Part shown: positions 1-8,119 of the stretch, in pieces
Numbering within the stretch: the first letter of the stretch is position 1
How the letters are laid out: every line of letters starts with the position of its first letter
DNA from: an uncultured Acetatifactor sp.
GTDB taxonomy: Bacteria; Bacillota; Clostridia; Lachnospirales; Lachnospiraceae
Assembly (NCBI GenBank): GCA_910585015.1
Contig: CAJUCT010000034.1
Coordinates: 1-39,141, forward strand
Direction of reading: 5' to 3'
Length of the DNA: 39,141 nt
The notes under the pieces: model-generated
The model's input: only the letters and a program-made list of their open reading frames with translations
Told to the model about the DNA's origin: nothing
Databases searched by the model: none
Translations under genes and position numbers: made by a program

Positions 1-1
1 T

Positions 2-130
2 TTTACAGTATTTATAAGGATTTCCATCGGAAATCCTTATGGGAAGTTTGAGTTAATAATTGTAAGTCCGGGCTATGAACCTATTCATATTAATCCGCAA
101 ATTAAGCCGAATCCTAATCCGTTTAAATAG
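2..130 (+). CDS. C-terminal tail of a toxin or Rhs-type effector (partial, cut by window edge)
   Basis: An open frame runs from the window edge to TAG at 128-130 and gives 42 residues ending in a proline/asparagine-rich tail (PNPNPFK). No domain can be named from so short a piece. It ends 17 bases before an Imm1-like immunity gene whose ribosome site overlaps the stop region. It is AT-rich like the other toxin tips of this window. From that context it is most likely the end of a secreted toxin, probably an Rhs tip. The reading frame is seen directly; the role is inferred. Confidence 0.5.
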   Translation, partial: FTVFIRISIGNPYGKFELIIVSPGYEPIHINPQIKPNPNPFK

Positions 131-147
131 GGAGGAAGAATAATATA

Positions 148-549
148 ATGTATGTAAAGAGACTTTTTTTTGATGAATGGAAGGATTTATATAATGTTGA
201 GAAATGTGTTGAATGTCCAACATGGGAAGAAGTAGAAAAAGTAATTAATATGCTTGACGGAAATAATATAACACAACTCACTATGGATAATGGCAATGAA
301 GACAATTACTTGTGCATCGGTGGAGGCAATAACGGATTGTTTAATGTGTTTGTATCTGAGAATGACAACACGGATATATTCACTTTGATTAATACTGATT
401 TTTCTCCTAAGGTCATGCACAAACTAGTGACGGGAGGGCAGGAGGGGGACTTTGAAGATAAAATATGTGTTTCTATTAAGGCGGTAAAAATTGTTGCAAA
501 GAAGTATTATGAATTAGGCCAAAAAGATAATTCATTTATATGGGAGTAA
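148..549 (+). CDS. Imm1-like immunity protein
   Basis: A 133-residue acidic cytoplasmic protein without signal peptide or membrane segment. The pattern of a WEEVEKVINMLDGN stretch (residues about 26-39), a run of strands, and a glycine-rich YLCIGGGNNGLFNVFV segment (about 54-69) resembles the Imm1 family. Imm1 proteins neutralise polymorphic toxins, often deaminases or nucleases. The start is supported by GGGAGGAA at 130-137, about 10 bases before the ATG. It directly follows the tail of a toxin-like frame, the usual toxin-immunity order. The Imm1 name rests on pattern recognition only. Confidence 0.6.
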   Translation: MYVKRLFFDEWKDLYNVEKCVECPTWEEVEKVINMLDGNNITQLTMDNGNEDNYLCIGGGNNGLFNVFVSENDNTDIFTLINTDFSPKVMHKLVTGGQEGDFEDKICVSIKAVKIVAKKYYELGQKDNSFIWE

Positions 550-550
550 A

Positions 551-908
551 TATTATACCCAAACTTCCAGTACTTTTAGGTCATTGTCCACGAAAAAGTT
601 GATGCCGCGGTAGGAGCGTTTCTTTTCTATGACTGGGCTGGTGACTTTAGTTAGGTTTTCAATTCATTGCTGTGGTCATCAAACGTTGAGATGAACTCCA
701 GGTATCGGTAGTTGGCCGCTCTCATGATTGTGAACAGCTGGTAAAGGCTGTAGATGCTTTTTTTCAGAGGAACTTTTTGCTCTGTGGAACTGCCGTCCCT
801 GTGTTCCACTTTCCGTTTTACCCGGAAGGTTCCGATGTCATTGCAGGTGCTTTCCATCCGTAAAACATGGCTGAACTTATCATATATTTTGACTGATACA
901 TCACCCAT
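551..908 (-). pseudogene. Transposase-like C-terminal fragment, frameshifted
   Basis: The minus strand reads 85 residues from 908 to a stop at about 651. After a one-base shift near 650 it continues as about 34 sensible residues (LTKVTSPVIEKKRSYRGINF onward) to a stop at about 551-553. The sequence (KIYDKFSHVLRMEST, RKVEHRDG, NYRYLEFIS) is like the C-terminal part of a widespread transposase-like protein whose family I cannot name. It is GC-richer than the immunity gene on its left and has no intact N-terminus, so it is a relic. It sits exactly where the upstream part of the orphan Rhs copy should be, so it probably marks the event that beheaded that copy. Confidence 0.5.
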
Positions 909-2478
909 ATGGTGTTTGCTCCTCGTACCAAGGACCCGCTACACCTACGACAGCCTGAAGCAGCTGACAAGAGTGGAATACCCCGGTTATACCGAGGAGC
1001 TCTACTACGACAGAGCCGGGAACCGCCGCCGCAGGGTATCGGCAGGAGTGGAGGAGAGCTATAAGTACGACCCTGCGAACCACCTGACCGAATACACGAA
1101 AGGGGGAGTGAAAACCACATTTACCTACGACAATGCAGGGAACCTCACAGCGGATGACAAGGCCCGCTACACCTACGACCTGTTCAACCGGACAGAGAAG
1201 GTGGAGACCTTCGACGGCCATGTGCAGGTAAACCGCTATGACGCGGAGGGCCTGCGCCATGAGATGGAGGAGGATGGAAAACTGGTACAGTTCATCTTCC
1301 GCGGGCAGGAAGTGGTAATGGAGGAGAACGGAGATAACAAGATACGCCATATCCGGGGCTATGAACTCATCGCCTCCGACGCGGAGAGCGCAAGAACGTA
1401 CTACCACTATGCTTCAGACGAGATGGGGAGTATCACCCATGTGGCAGAGGGGAAGGATGTCCTGAACCGCTATGAATATGACGCATGGGGGAACCTGACG
1501 CTCTGTGAGGAGACGGTGGAGAACCGTTTCAAATTCAATGGCCAGCAGTACGACCCTATCAGCCAGCAGTATTATCTGAGGGCCAGGTACTACAACCCAG
1601 TGATAGCGCGTTTTACACAAGAGGACACTTACCGGGGGGATGGACTGAACCTGTATGCTTACTGCCGGAATAATCCGGTGTATTATGCTGATCCGAGTGG
1701 GCATAGCTGTGACAAGGATGCAAATGGCAAGCATTCAAATGATGGGCAGGAGAGAGGGATTCCCCTACTGCCAGCTCCGGAGCCGTTACTGGCATTGCCA
1801 GGTCCGGTAATGGAACCGCCAATCATTAACCCAATGCAGGAGATGCAAAGTGCCCAACAGCTTCGGGAGCTATCTGCGCCAGAACCGATATTAACCCTAC
1901 CGGGGCCAGTAATAGACAATTATGCAAATAGAGTAGATGGCCCTAATGTAAACACACCGGATAATAGTAATAGAGTAGAAAATAACTCAGGGAGAAAATC
2001 TTCATTAACTACAGAGGAGCGGAAAACATATGATGCAGCTCGTGCGAGTGGTTTGACTGCTTCTCAAGCGTATGCTCTGGCAACAGGAAATAATCCCTTA
2101 AAACTTCCACCAGGAGGTGGAAAATATTGTGATGTGAAGGGGCATCATGTTTTACAACAAGCAGCTTTTCGGGGTTCGGCAGGATATAATTCAAGAGTTG
2201 CCTTTGCAATATCAGATGATTATATGGATTCGATGGGAATACCTCATCGTGGACCAGATTCAGTGACCTCAGAAAAGGAGTTACGTTTAAGTGGGGCTTC
2301 TAATACCATGGATAGTCAAGCGTATATCGCATACAATGCAATTATTAATGGTGCCATATCGAATGCAAACATGCAAAATGTTAGAAGCTATGCAAGTCAA
2401 GTAGTTATATATGCTGTGACAGACATGTATGCACAAGGGGTTATGGGACCATCAAGAATACCTGGAGAGAAAAAATAG
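754..2478 (+). CDS. Orphan Rhs C-terminal cassette with GHH-type nuclease toxin tip
   Basis: True Rhs homology begins at about 934 (RYTYDSLKQLT). The first 60 residues of the open frame are antisense of a transposase relic, so the frame is chimeric and no credible start is visible. YD repeats run to the core end motif RARYYNPVIARFTQED followed by GDGLNLYAYC and DPSGH (to about 1704). The tip then has a Pro-rich linker with a duplicated motif (APEPLLALPGPV and APEPILTLPGPV). Near residues 459-473 is DVKGHHVLQQAAFRG, a GHH signature of the HNH/Endo VII nuclease toxin superfamily. This cassette has no delivery domain of its own. It probably serves as a donor of a toxin tip by recombination. Its immunity gene follows at 2506. 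Confidence 0.75.
   Translation: MLFFRGTFCSVELPSLCSTFRFTRKVPMSLQVLSIRKTWLNLSYILTDTSPIWCLLLVPRTRYTYDSLKQLTRVEYPGYTEELYYDRAGNRRRRVSAGVEESYKYDPANHLTEYTKGGVKTTFTYDNAGNLTADDKARYTYDLFNRTEKVETFDGHVQVNRYDAEGLRHEMEEDGKLVQFIFRGQEVVMEENGDNKIRHIRGYELIASDAESARTYYHYASDEMGSITHVAEGKDVLNRYEYDAWGNLTLCEETVENRFKFNGQQYDPISQQYYLRARYYNPVIARFTQEDTYRGDGLNLYAYCRNNPVYYADPSGHSCDKDANGKHSNDGQERGIPLLPAPEPLLALPGPVMEPPIINPMQEMQSAQQLRELSAPEPILTLPGPVIDNYANRVDGPNVNTPDNSNRVENNSGRKSSLTTEERKTYDAARASGLTASQAYALATGNNPLKLPPGGGKYCDVKGHHVLQQAAFRGSAGYNSRVAFAISDDYMDSMGIPHRGPDSVTSEKELRLSGASNTMDSQAYIAYNAIINGAISNANMQNVRSYASQVVIYAVTDMYAQGVMGPSRIPGEKK
934..1704 (+). repeat. 771-bp direct repeat, copy A (Rhs core)
   Basis: This block encodes the end of the Rhs core and is nearly identical to 3645-4415, with the same length. 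Identity is almost complete up to about 1550, then third-position differences build up towards the toxin junction. Two such copies 2,711 bases apart flank toxin 1 and its immunity gene. Confidence 0.9.
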
Positions 2479-2505
2479 CATAAAAATATAAAGGAGACAA
2501 TTGAT

Positions 2506-3390
2506 ATGAATAATCAAATACCTGAATGTACTAAAAGTCATCCAGCTATAATTGAATTCGGAAAAAAATTTATCCAAAATGTATACGACAGTTCTATAAA
2601 TACTTTTTTCAGCATTTATGAAATGGGTAAGGAAGTAAGAACCCCCTTCTCTAAAGAAGTCCAGTTTCTGACACATACGTTTTCTGAGGAGCAGATGAAG
2701 GAAGTCCAGACACTTACAAAGACAATAGCATTTTGTACTGCAAATTTGGAATTGTGCTTTTTTGACCGTCACTCTGAATACAAGATTTTGGTTGAAGAGA
2801 ATCACAAAAGAGTTGCTATTTCTGAGATTACTAAAGGGTTAAGAGAAGTAATTATGAGTAAAAATGGATTGATTTCGCATGTGAGTGAATATTATATAAA
2901 TTTGCTTGATAATATAGAGGAGTATTGTGTAATGCATCAAAATATATTTGATAACTTTATGGAACAAAAAAAAATAAGTACAGAAATTCCAAAATACTAT
3001 TTAGTACGTCCCGCTATAATGAATTTTGGAAAAAGATTTGTGGAGGAAGTTTTTGATTATGCAATAGATCAATGGCAATGTCTTTTGGAGGAAACAGATA
3101 TACTATTACCTAAAGAAAGGCAACATATGTTTACGCAAGATCATAAAATTTCCCTTAAAAAGCTTGCAAAATTGATTATAGAAGATTCTGTTTTAAAGAT
3201 GACCGGGTTATTTGAAAGCTATGACTATTGGCTAATTACTCAACAAGATGGTAAGATGATCCATATTTCTTATACAGATCCAAATGAGAACGATTTTGAA
3301 CGAAATGAACTAGCCTTTGATATGCATGATAAAGATGAGTATGGAATTATTAACTTGTTTAGTAGATATGGTTTATATAAATTCAAGTGA
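2506..3390 (+). CDS. Immunity protein with tandem-duplicated domain
   Basis: A 294-residue soluble protein, AT-rich, with AAGGAGA before the ATG, lying 27 bases after the GHH toxin tip, so it is the likely immunity partner. It is built of two related halves: HPAIIEFGKKFIQNVYD (from about residue 12) matches RPAIMNFGKRFVEEVFD (from about 168). Both halves continue with a charged helix and then a strand region (YKILVEENHKRVAIS against YWLITQQDGKMIHIS). I do not recognise a named immunity family. The stop TGA overlaps the GTG that opens the next Rhs frame by four bases. The duplication is seen directly; the immunity role is inferred from position. Confidence 0.6.
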   Translation: MNNQIPECTKSHPAIIEFGKKFIQNVYDSSINTFFSIYEMGKEVRTPFSKEVQFLTHTFSEEQMKEVQTLTKTIAFCTANLELCFFDRHSEYKILVEENHKRVAISEITKGLREVIMSKNGLISHVSEYYINLLDNIEEYCVMHQNIFDNFMEQKKISTEIPKYYLVRPAIMNFGKRFVEEVFDYAIDQWQCLLEETDILLPKERQHMFTQDHKISLKKLAKLIIEDSVLKMTGLFESYDYWLITQQDGKMIHISYTDPNENDFERNELAFDMHDKDEYGIINLFSRYGLYKFK

Positions 3391-4619
3391 TTATATACAA
3401 TAATGAGATTGACATTCTGGAAAGTGTAAATGATAATGGTAATATACTGGCTAAATACACTTATTATCCCGACGGAGCCATCAGGAGCCTGCAGAGCGGC
3501 AGCCTGTACACAGAGTACGCCTATGACGCGGATAAGAACCTGGCCAGCCTAAAAACCCTGCTTGGAGACGAGGTACTGGCGGACAACCACTATACTTACG
3601 ACCACAACGGGAACCGGACGGAGAAACAGCAGTCAGGCGGAAACACCCGCTACACCTACGACGGCCTGAACCAGCTGACAAGAGTGGAATACCCCGGTTA
3701 TACCGAGGAGCTCTACTACGACAGAGCCGGGAACCGCCGCCGCAGGGTATCGGCAGGAGTGGAGGAGAGCTATAAGTACGACCCTGCGAACCACCTGACC
3801 GAATACACGAAAGGGGGAGTGAAAACCACATTTACCTACGACAATGCAGGGAACCTCACAGCGGATGACAAGGCCCGCTACACCTACGACCTGTTCAACC
3901 GGACAGAGAAGGTGGAGACCTTCGACGGCCATGTGCAGGTAAACCGCTATGACGCGGAGGGCCTGCGCCATGAGATGGAGGAGGATGGAAAACTGGTACA
4001 GTTCATCTTCCGCGGGCAGGAAGTGGTAATGGAGGAGAACGGAGATAACAAGATACGCCATATCCGGGGCTATGAACTCATCGCCTCCGACGCGGAGAGC
4101 GCAAGAACCTACTACCACTATGCTTCAGACGAGATGGGGAGTATCACCCATGTGGCAGAGGGGAAGGATGTCCTGAACCGCTACGAATACGACGCATGGG
4201 GGAACCTGACGCTCTGTGAGGAGACGGTGGAGAACCGTTTCAAATTCAATGGCCAGCAGTACGACTCCATCAGCCAACAGTACTACCTGAGAGCCAGGTA
4301 CTATAACCCTGTGATAGCGCGTTTTACCCAGGAGGATACTTATCGGGGAGATGGGCTGAATCTGTATGCTTACTGCCGGAATAATCCGGGGTATTATGCT
4401 GATCCGAATGGGCATTTTACAAGATGCGAAAAGGAAGCATATAAAAGATACCGTGAAGAAGGAAAAACACCTCAAGAAGCATTAGATGCAATCAATTATG
4501 AACGTTTTCGAAAAGAAAACGAAGCTCGAGGATTATCATCTGTAGACGCGGCGGCGCGTGCTGAAGTAGACTTAGAGATTCATAAGGTTATGCAAAAATA
4601 CCAAATGCTTTTAAATTAG
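3387..4619 (+). CDS. Orphan Rhs C-terminal cassette 2, ending at an amber codon
   Basis: A 410-residue frame made almost entirely of Rhs YD repeats, without signal peptide, VgrG part or DUF6531 region. It shares 771 bp with the first orphan copy and ends its core with RARYYNPVIARFTQED and DPNGH. About 70 residues of toxin tip follow (helical, charged) up to TAG at 4617-4619. The same frame then stays open for a further 137 codons that encode a nuclease-like domain. The GTG at 3387 has no ribosome site and lies inside the end of the preceding immunity gene, so independent translation is doubtful. It is best read as a recombination cassette whose toxin has a nonsense codon. Confidence 0.7.
   Translation: MIIYNNEIDILESVNDNGNILAKYTYYPDGAIRSLQSGSLYTEYAYDADKNLASLKTLLGDEVLADNHYTYDHNGNRTEKQQSGGNTRYTYDGLNQLTRVEYPGYTEELYYDRAGNRRRRVSAGVEESYKYDPANHLTEYTKGGVKTTFTYDNAGNLTADDKARYTYDLFNRTEKVETFDGHVQVNRYDAEGLRHEMEEDGKLVQFIFRGQEVVMEENGDNKIRHIRGYELIASDAESARTYYHYASDEMGSITHVAEGKDVLNRYEYDAWGNLTLCEETVENRFKFNGQQYDSISQQYYLRARYYNPVIARFTQEDTYRGDGLNLYAYCRNNPGYYADPNGHFTRCEKEAYKRYREEGKTPQEALDAINYERFRKENEARGLSSVDAAARAEVDLEIHKVMQKYQMLLN
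3645..4415 (+). repeat. 771-bp direct repeat, copy B (Rhs core)
   Basis: Counterpart of 934-1704. The repeat ends just after the DPNGH core motif, exactly where the toxin tips diverge, as expected for Rhs cassettes that exchange tips. Confidence 0.9.
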
Positions 4620-5033
4620 GTAGATCCAAATACAGGAGGAGCAACCGCTAGAACACATGGAACGCTTGTACATTCTGAGGTGGCAGATCAAATGAAACTT
4701 TGGGTTGACTCGCAGGGATTTACTACAATAGATGTTAAGGTGGAGACTTATTATAGAAATGGAAATGAACATGAAGGAGGAAGCGGTTCTTCAAGACCAG
4801 ATTTGCTTATACGAGAAAACAACCGTACAAACAACATGGCGAATCCCAATAATTATTATTTTGGAGATATAAAAACAGGTCATACTGTGGCAGGAAGTAC
4901 ATATGGTACAGCACAGATGGAAAGAAATCAAAGTAATGTATTAGGTAGTCCCACGGGAAAAACAAATGTAGCAAGCGTTACGCATTGGCAGTTCAATCCC
5001 GGACAGACTATGCCACGACAAAATACTTTTTAG
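4620..5033 (+). pseudogene. Severed C-terminal part of toxin tip 2, PD-(D/E)xK-like nuclease
   Basis: This segment is in the same frame as the Rhs cassette at 3387 and is separated from it only by TAG. It starts VDPNTGGATARTHGTLVHSE and runs to TAG at 5031. It contains SSRPDLLI and, about 37 residues later, YYFGDIKTGHTVAG. An acidic residue on one strand followed by D-x-K on the next fits a PD-(D/E)xK nuclease fold. A GTG at 4680 could open a short 117-residue frame but has no ribosome site. The domain is therefore probably not made as part of the toxin unless the amber codon is read through or is a sequencing error. Confidence 0.6.
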
Positions 5034-5092
5034 ATAATATATGATTAAGAGCGTGGACGATTAATGCGATATTTTCGTCAAAGGAGGCTAAT

Positions 5093-5929
5093 ATGGATAA
5101 GGAAGAGGAAACTATTTTTATTACATCTGTTGAAGCAAATAAATACATCTGGCAACAGATAAAACAACTTTTAGCAACAAAGGGATTTATCGCACGTCCC
5201 AATAAGCCTAAATACATGGTACGAATACGAGAACATCACCTTCAAATGGTATATCAAGATATAATACATGGTACAACAAGGCTTGGTATGATTATTGTTC
5301 CCGCATGGACTTATCAAGAAGGGTGGTTCTTTTGCGATACAATCCATTTGCAACGGACAAATTCCACCGTGGCTGGAAGAAATTTCTACTCAGATGCGGC
5401 CTATCGGCAAAATGCGTCGCTGAAAACATATTATGATGTTTCTGAACTTGCAAAAATATGGGAGGAAGGTATTCTTCCTCAACTGCAGAAAGAGGTCTTA
5501 CAATATTTTGATAATATGGATTTTTATATATACGCTAGATTATGTGAAACGAGAGGCGATAAGATTTTGAAATATGGGTCTTCTTGTGAAGGAGTTATGC
5601 TTTTTTCAATAGGCTATAACAGTTTATGGGAACAACAGTATGAGAAAGGGGAAGAGTATATAAAAAAAGCAGTTATAGAGATGCAGAAGACTAAAATTCT
5701 AAGGGAGTCCTGCGGTGGTGTAATAGATCCGATGTTTGCTTTAGACTTAAGGAAGGGAGAGGAGATATTAAGCGTTTTAGAAAATAAAGGGCCGGATATG
5801 GAAGAAAGTGTTAGAAATATGCTTTATGTATTGGAAAAGGATGCAACGGAACAAAACTTCCATATAGCGTTAAATGACAATAATGAAACAATAAAAACGA
5901 AGAATATAAAGCTGAAAAAACAGAGTTAA
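5093..5929 (+). CDS. Putative immunity protein, first of a tandem paralogous pair
   Basis: A 278-residue soluble protein with an excellent ribosome site (AAGGAGG five bases before the ATG), directly after toxin tip 2. It is a paralogue of the next gene: both share a REHHLQM / KEHHIQM segment (about residues 45-52), FYSDAAYRQ / IYTDIAYKQ (about 100-108), and GYNSLWEQQYEKGEEYIKKA / GYNYFWKKQYERGKIYLKNA. The last motif resembles one TPR-like helix pair. I recognise no named family. The immunity role is inferred from position, AT-rich composition and pairing. Confidence 0.6.
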   Translation: MDKEEETIFITSVEANKYIWQQIKQLLATKGFIARPNKPKYMVRIREHHLQMVYQDIIHGTTRLGMIIVPAWTYQEGWFFCDTIHLQRTNSTVAGRNFYSDAAYRQNASLKTYYDVSELAKIWEEGILPQLQKEVLQYFDNMDFYIYARLCETRGDKILKYGSSCEGVMLFSIGYNSLWEQQYEKGEEYIKKAVIEMQKTKILRESCGGVIDPMFALDLRKGEEILSVLENKGPDMEESVRNMLYVLEKDATEQNFHIALNDNNETIKTKNIKLKKQS

Positions 5930-5976
5930 AAACAAATTGCCAAGTATTCATAGAAGACTAAAGGAGATTGTGGAGA

Positions 5977-6735
5977 ATGGAAAAACAAATTGAGTGGATT
6001 ACCTCTAGGCAGGCAAATGAGTATATAAATGAACAATTGGAAAAGTTGCTGCTATGCGAAGATTTTAAAAAAAATTTACAAGAAAGTTCTTTGCTGAGGC
6101 TTAAAGAGCATCATATCCAGATGATCTGTCGAGAAATAAGATCTGAGGAGATAAAAATAAAGTTGGTAATATCTCCAGTATGGATATATTGTGACAATTA
6201 CCATCATATAAAAAACATGCGTTTGAAATGGAGTAACAAATCCAACCTTATAAGTAATATCTATACAGATATTGCTTATAAGCAAAAAATATCACAAAAA
6301 ATGTTTTATAAAAACGAAGAACTACTTAATGTTTGTGATACAGTTATATTACCTCAAATACAAGAAGAAATTATTGACCTGTATGCAAAAATAGATTTTA
6401 ATACCTACGCATTACTGTGTGAAAATAAGAGCGAGCAAGATTGGAAAGTGGATCACGAAGACGCAGTCTGTCAAAACCTTATTTTAGGCTATAACTATTT
6501 CTGGAAAAAACAGTATGAAAGAGGGAAGATATATTTAAAAAACGCAATTTTAAAAAAGGAAAAAGTATCAGCAGGGTATGGAGAAAAAAAAGAATACGCG
6601 CAAGATATTGAAAATGCAAAAGTGATATTAGAAGTATATGATAAAAGAGAAGCAGATTGGGAAAAAGTTATATTTAATAAACTTACGATAATGGAAGATA
6701 CTACAACGCAACGATATTTATATAATTCTCAATAG
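5977..6735 (+). CDS. Putative immunity protein, second of the tandem pair
   Basis: A 252-residue paralogue of the preceding gene, with the same order of shared motifs and lower GC. The ATG at 5977 is chosen because AAGGAG at 5961-5966 lies ten bases upstream. A TTG at 5968 in the same frame is too close to that site. No membrane segment or signal peptide is seen. A second, diverged copy beside one toxin may protect against a variant toxin carried by sister strains. The paralogy is seen; the role is inferred. Confidence 0.6.
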   Translation: MEKQIEWITSRQANEYINEQLEKLLLCEDFKKNLQESSLLRLKEHHIQMICREIRSEEIKIKLVISPVWIYCDNYHHIKNMRLKWSNKSNLISNIYTDIAYKQKISQKMFYKNEELLNVCDTVILPQIQEEIIDLYAKIDFNTYALLCENKSEQDWKVDHEDAVCQNLILGYNYFWKKQYERGKIYLKNAILKKEKVSAGYGEKKEYAQDIENAKVILEVYDKREADWEKVIFNKLTIMEDTTTQRYLYNSQ

Positions 6736-6849
6736 ATTACATTGATTGGGGGAACTTCGGGATGAAATTTTTTATAATGCAAATATTACTGCGAAAAGCG
6801 CGATCATGATTGGTAGTGTAAAAAAGTTTGTGTCTTTGGTAAAAAATGG

Positions 6850-6897
6850 CTCCTTTTTGGTAAGAATCAAGATATGAAAATTCTTATCGAAAAGGAG
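6850..6897 (+). promoter_or_regulatory. Hairpin hiding the transposase ribosome site
   Basis: An imperfect 18-bp inverted repeat pairs 6850-6867 with 6880-6897 (16 of 18 positions match, 12-base loop). The right arm contains AAAAGGAG, the ribosome site of the transposase ATG at 6905. Transcripts entering from outside the element would fold and mask the site. Other insertion sequences are known to use such hairpins to block read-through expression. Pairing is seen; the effect is inferred. Confidence 0.6.
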
Positions 6898-6904
6898 TAT
6901 TTTT

Positions 6905-8119
6905 ATGCCGGTAGCAAAGGAGCAGATTCGACAGATTATTGCAGACAACAACTTAAACAGCGTGGCAGATGTCTACACCCTCCTCAGGGATGGCTTCAAG
7001 GACATCCTCCAGGAGCTCATGGAGGCGGAACTGGACGCAACACTGGGCTATGAGAAGAACCAGAAAGGGAATATGGAGACCACAAACAAGCGCAACGGCC
7101 ACTCCCCCAAGAACCTCAAGAGCCAGTACGGCGAGTTCCAGATCGATGTGCCCCGGGACAGGAATGGTGAGTTCGAGCCGAAGCTCGTCCCCAAATACCA
7201 GAGGGACGTCTCAGGAATCGAAGAAAAAATCATCTCGCTCTATGGCAGGGGGATGAGCACCAGGGACATCCATGACCAGCTGCAGGACCTCTATGGGATA
7301 GAGGTGTCTGCTGAGATGGTCAGCAAGATCACGGACAAGATACTGCCGGAGATCCGGGAATGGCAGTCAAGGCCCCTGAACCCGGTATATCCATTCGTGT
7401 TCATGGACTGCATCCACTACAAGGTCAGGAAAGACGGGCGGATACTCAGCCGTGCGGCCTATGTGGTGCTGGGCGTCACGACGGAAGGGTACAAGGAAAT
7501 CCTGGGCATCACAGTAGGCGCCAACGAGAGTTCGAAGTTCTGGCTGGGAATGCTGAACGATCTGAAGAACCGGGGAGTGCAGGATGTGCTGTTCTTCTGT
7601 GTGGACGGGCTCCCTGGATTCAAGGAGGCGATCGGCGCCGTGTTCCCCCAGTCCGAAATCCAGAGGTGCGTCATCCACATGCTGCGCAACTCGTTCAAGT
7701 ATGTGAACTACAGTGACCGGAAGAAGTTCGCGTCTGATTTCAAGTCGGTATACAATGCCCCGAATGAAAAAGCCGGGCTGGAAGCACTGTCAGATGTCAG
7801 GGAGAAATGGGGAAAGAAGTACCCCTATGCGGTCAGCAACTGGGAGAACAACTGGGACGATGTCTGCCCTTTCTTCCAGTTCCCGGACGAAGTACGCCGT
7901 ATCATGTACACGACAAATATAATTGAGGGATTAAACCGCCAGTACAGGAAAGTCACCAAGACAAAGAGCGTGTTCCCAAGTGACAGCTCACTGGAAAAGA
8001 TGCTCTATCTGGCCAGCCTGAATGTGGCGAAGAAATGGACACAGAGATACCGGAACTGGGATCAGGTACTCAACCAGCTGACAGTCCTCTATGGAGAGCG
8101 GCTGACCCAGTATCTGTAA
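6905..8119 (+). CDS. IS256-family transposase
   Basis: A 404-residue transposase of normal family length. It catalyses cut or copy movement of the element with a DDE active site. The visible motifs are FMDCIHYKV (first D, about residue 168), FCVDGLPGFKEAI (second D, about 234) with the following CVIHMLRNSFKYV, and TTNIIEGLNRQYR (catalytic E, about 343). The N-terminus has the usual helical DNA-binding part with ELMEAELDATLGYEK. AAAAGGAG precedes the ATG by seven bases but sits in a hairpin. The reading frame is full, so the element may still be active. Confidence 0.95.
   Translation: MPVAKEQIRQIIADNNLNSVADVYTLLRDGFKDILQELMEAELDATLGYEKNQKGNMETTNKRNGHSPKNLKSQYGEFQIDVPRDRNGEFEPKLVPKYQRDVSGIEEKIISLYGRGMSTRDIHDQLQDLYGIEVSAEMVSKITDKILPEIREWQSRPLNPVYPFVFMDCIHYKVRKDGRILSRAAYVVLGVTTEGYKEILGITVGANESSKFWLGMLNDLKNRGVQDVLFFCVDGLPGFKEAIGAVFPQSEIQRCVIHMLRNSFKYVNYSDRKKFASDFKSVYNAPNEKAGLEALSDVREKWGKKYPYAVSNWENNWDDVCPFFQFPDEVRRIMYTTNIIEGLNRQYRKVTKTKSVFPSDSSLEKMLYLASLNVAKKWTQRYRNWDQVLNQLTVLYGERLTQYL

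Larger units (their letters stand above)
6812..8119 (+). mobile_element. IS256-family insertion sequence, right end not resolved
   Basis: The element holds one intact transposase. The left terminal repeat candidate is at 6812-6836 (GGTAGTGTAAAAAAG then TTTGTGTC), which has the look of IS256-family ends. A clear inverted copy after the transposase stop is not seen, so the right boundary is open; 8119 is simply the end of the gene. The element is distinctly GC-richer than the immunity genes on its left, and it separates the toxin cassettes from the ImmA/IrrE genes. Confidence 0.7.

Noticed and set aside
4617..4619. TAG as a recoded (for example pyrrolysine) codon
   Set aside because: No supporting signal or recoding gene is visible, and the toxin tips are fast-decaying regions; a plain nonsense change is simpler.
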